IMG/VR virus record: IMGVR_UViG_3300045999_010033
Coordinates: 157,096-221,095 of that record
Length of the DNA stretch: 64,000 nucleotides
Strand: one strand, 5' to 3'
Source of the DNA: a virus
Shown here: positions 63,836-64,000 of the stretch, one piece after another
How the letters are laid out: each line of letters begins with the position of its first letter
How positions within the stretch are numbered: position 1 is the stretch's first letter
Program-made: the position numbers and the translations under genes
The notes under the pieces: generated by a model
Databases searched by the model: none
Seen by the model: only the letters and a program-made list of their open reading frames with translations
What the model was told of the DNA's origin: nothing

Positions 63836-64000
63836 TTAAGAATTTTTCCATTGAGAATTTTCTTGTCTGCAAGACATGTGATCTGCCCAATGAATAATGT
63901 ATGGCAATTCGGTTTTCAATCTAAAATCTTCGTTGTATACTATAAAATATTTTTCATTTGCTTTATTATAAAGTCCATCTGCCAAAAAGATTCCGAGCAT
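63836..64000 (-). CDS. Partial gene at right edge, possibly HD-type phosphohydrolase C-terminus
   Basis: The last 54 residues before a stop, too short to list as a complete gene. The sequence includes LKTELPYIIHWADHMSCRQE, and the ELPxIIHxADxM pattern resembles the C-terminus of HD-domain phosphohydrolases of T4-like phages. The frame reaches the window edge, where an in-frame ATG happens to lie, so the start is probably beyond it. Confidence 0.5.
   Translation of the reverse strand: MLGIFLADGLYNKANEKYFIVYNEDFRLKTELPYIIHWADHMSCRQENSQWKNS

Noticed and set aside
1-64000. tRNA genes, insertion sequences, homing endonucleases and integrase
   Set aside because: I looked for cloverleaf-sized gaps, transposase motifs and HNH/GIY-YIG motifs and saw none; genes are too closely packed, though a tRNA inside a mis-called gap cannot be fully excluded by eye.

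Overview
This window is a continuous stretch of a large T4-like (contractile-tailed, myovirus-type) bacteriophage genome. It is AT-rich, has almost no intergenic space, and every gene I can support lies on the minus strand, so genes are transcribed from high to low coordinates. The T4-type set is recognisable directly in the proteins: large terminase, portal, prohead protease, acidic scaffold, major capsid protein, neck proteins gp13/gp14/gp15, baseplate gp25 and gp6, a gp5-type spike, late sigma factor gp55, gp46/gp47, a DnaG-type primase and an endonuclease I-type resolvase. Starts are usually preceded by A-rich leaders without a Shine-Dalgarno sequence. One replication promoter fits the Bacteroidota pattern (TTTG, 19 bases, TAnnTTTG). 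I infer a Bacteroidota (Flavobacteriia-like) host; this is inference, not proof.

Layout from low to high coordinates: 1-6830, a giant tail fibre cut by the window edge, with Gly/Ser repeat blocks; 6891-8152, small tail or neck-associated proteins; 8149-10890, gp15, gp14 and gp13-like neck proteins; 10975-13777, major capsid protein and scaffold; 13956-23523, head-operon proteins including a ferritin, prohead protease, portal, and many small proteins that share a short basic N-terminal leader ending in Leu/Ile-x-Glu; 23563-26475, terminase and two accessory proteins; 26505-30800, a 1431-residue multidomain protein; 30872-34813, a fibre ending in an S74 intramolecular chaperone; 34860-39400, a fused Mre11/Rad50-type (gp47-gp46) protein, primase and resolvase; 39402-57093, virion, tail and baseplate proteins; 57106-64000, an M15 peptidase, late sigma factor, peptide deformylase, UV-damage endonuclease, Hsp20, a putative holin, an NlpC/P60 lysin and a partial gene at the edge.

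The most interesting system is in the head region. About ten proteins begin with a similar short leader ending in (L/I)-x-E, the cleavage pattern of T4-type prohead proteases, and the capsid protein has the same pattern at its expected maturation site. The giant 26505-30800 protein carries the same pattern between its domains: an NMN-adenylyltransferase-like domain, a glycine-rich membrane-active segment, an HExxH metalloprotease-like domain and a ligase-type nucleotidyltransferase domain. I read this as a set of capsid-packaged cargo proteins, including a self-disassembling polyprotein, that would be cut in the prohead and delivered with the DNA.

A second theme is regulation. A ten-base motif close to TATATTTATA recurs upstream of at least a dozen gene groups and is probably the late promoter read by the gp55-like sigma factor. 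Hairpin terminators close several operons. A candidate -1 frameshift at a run of ten A's joins two reading frames in the head operon.
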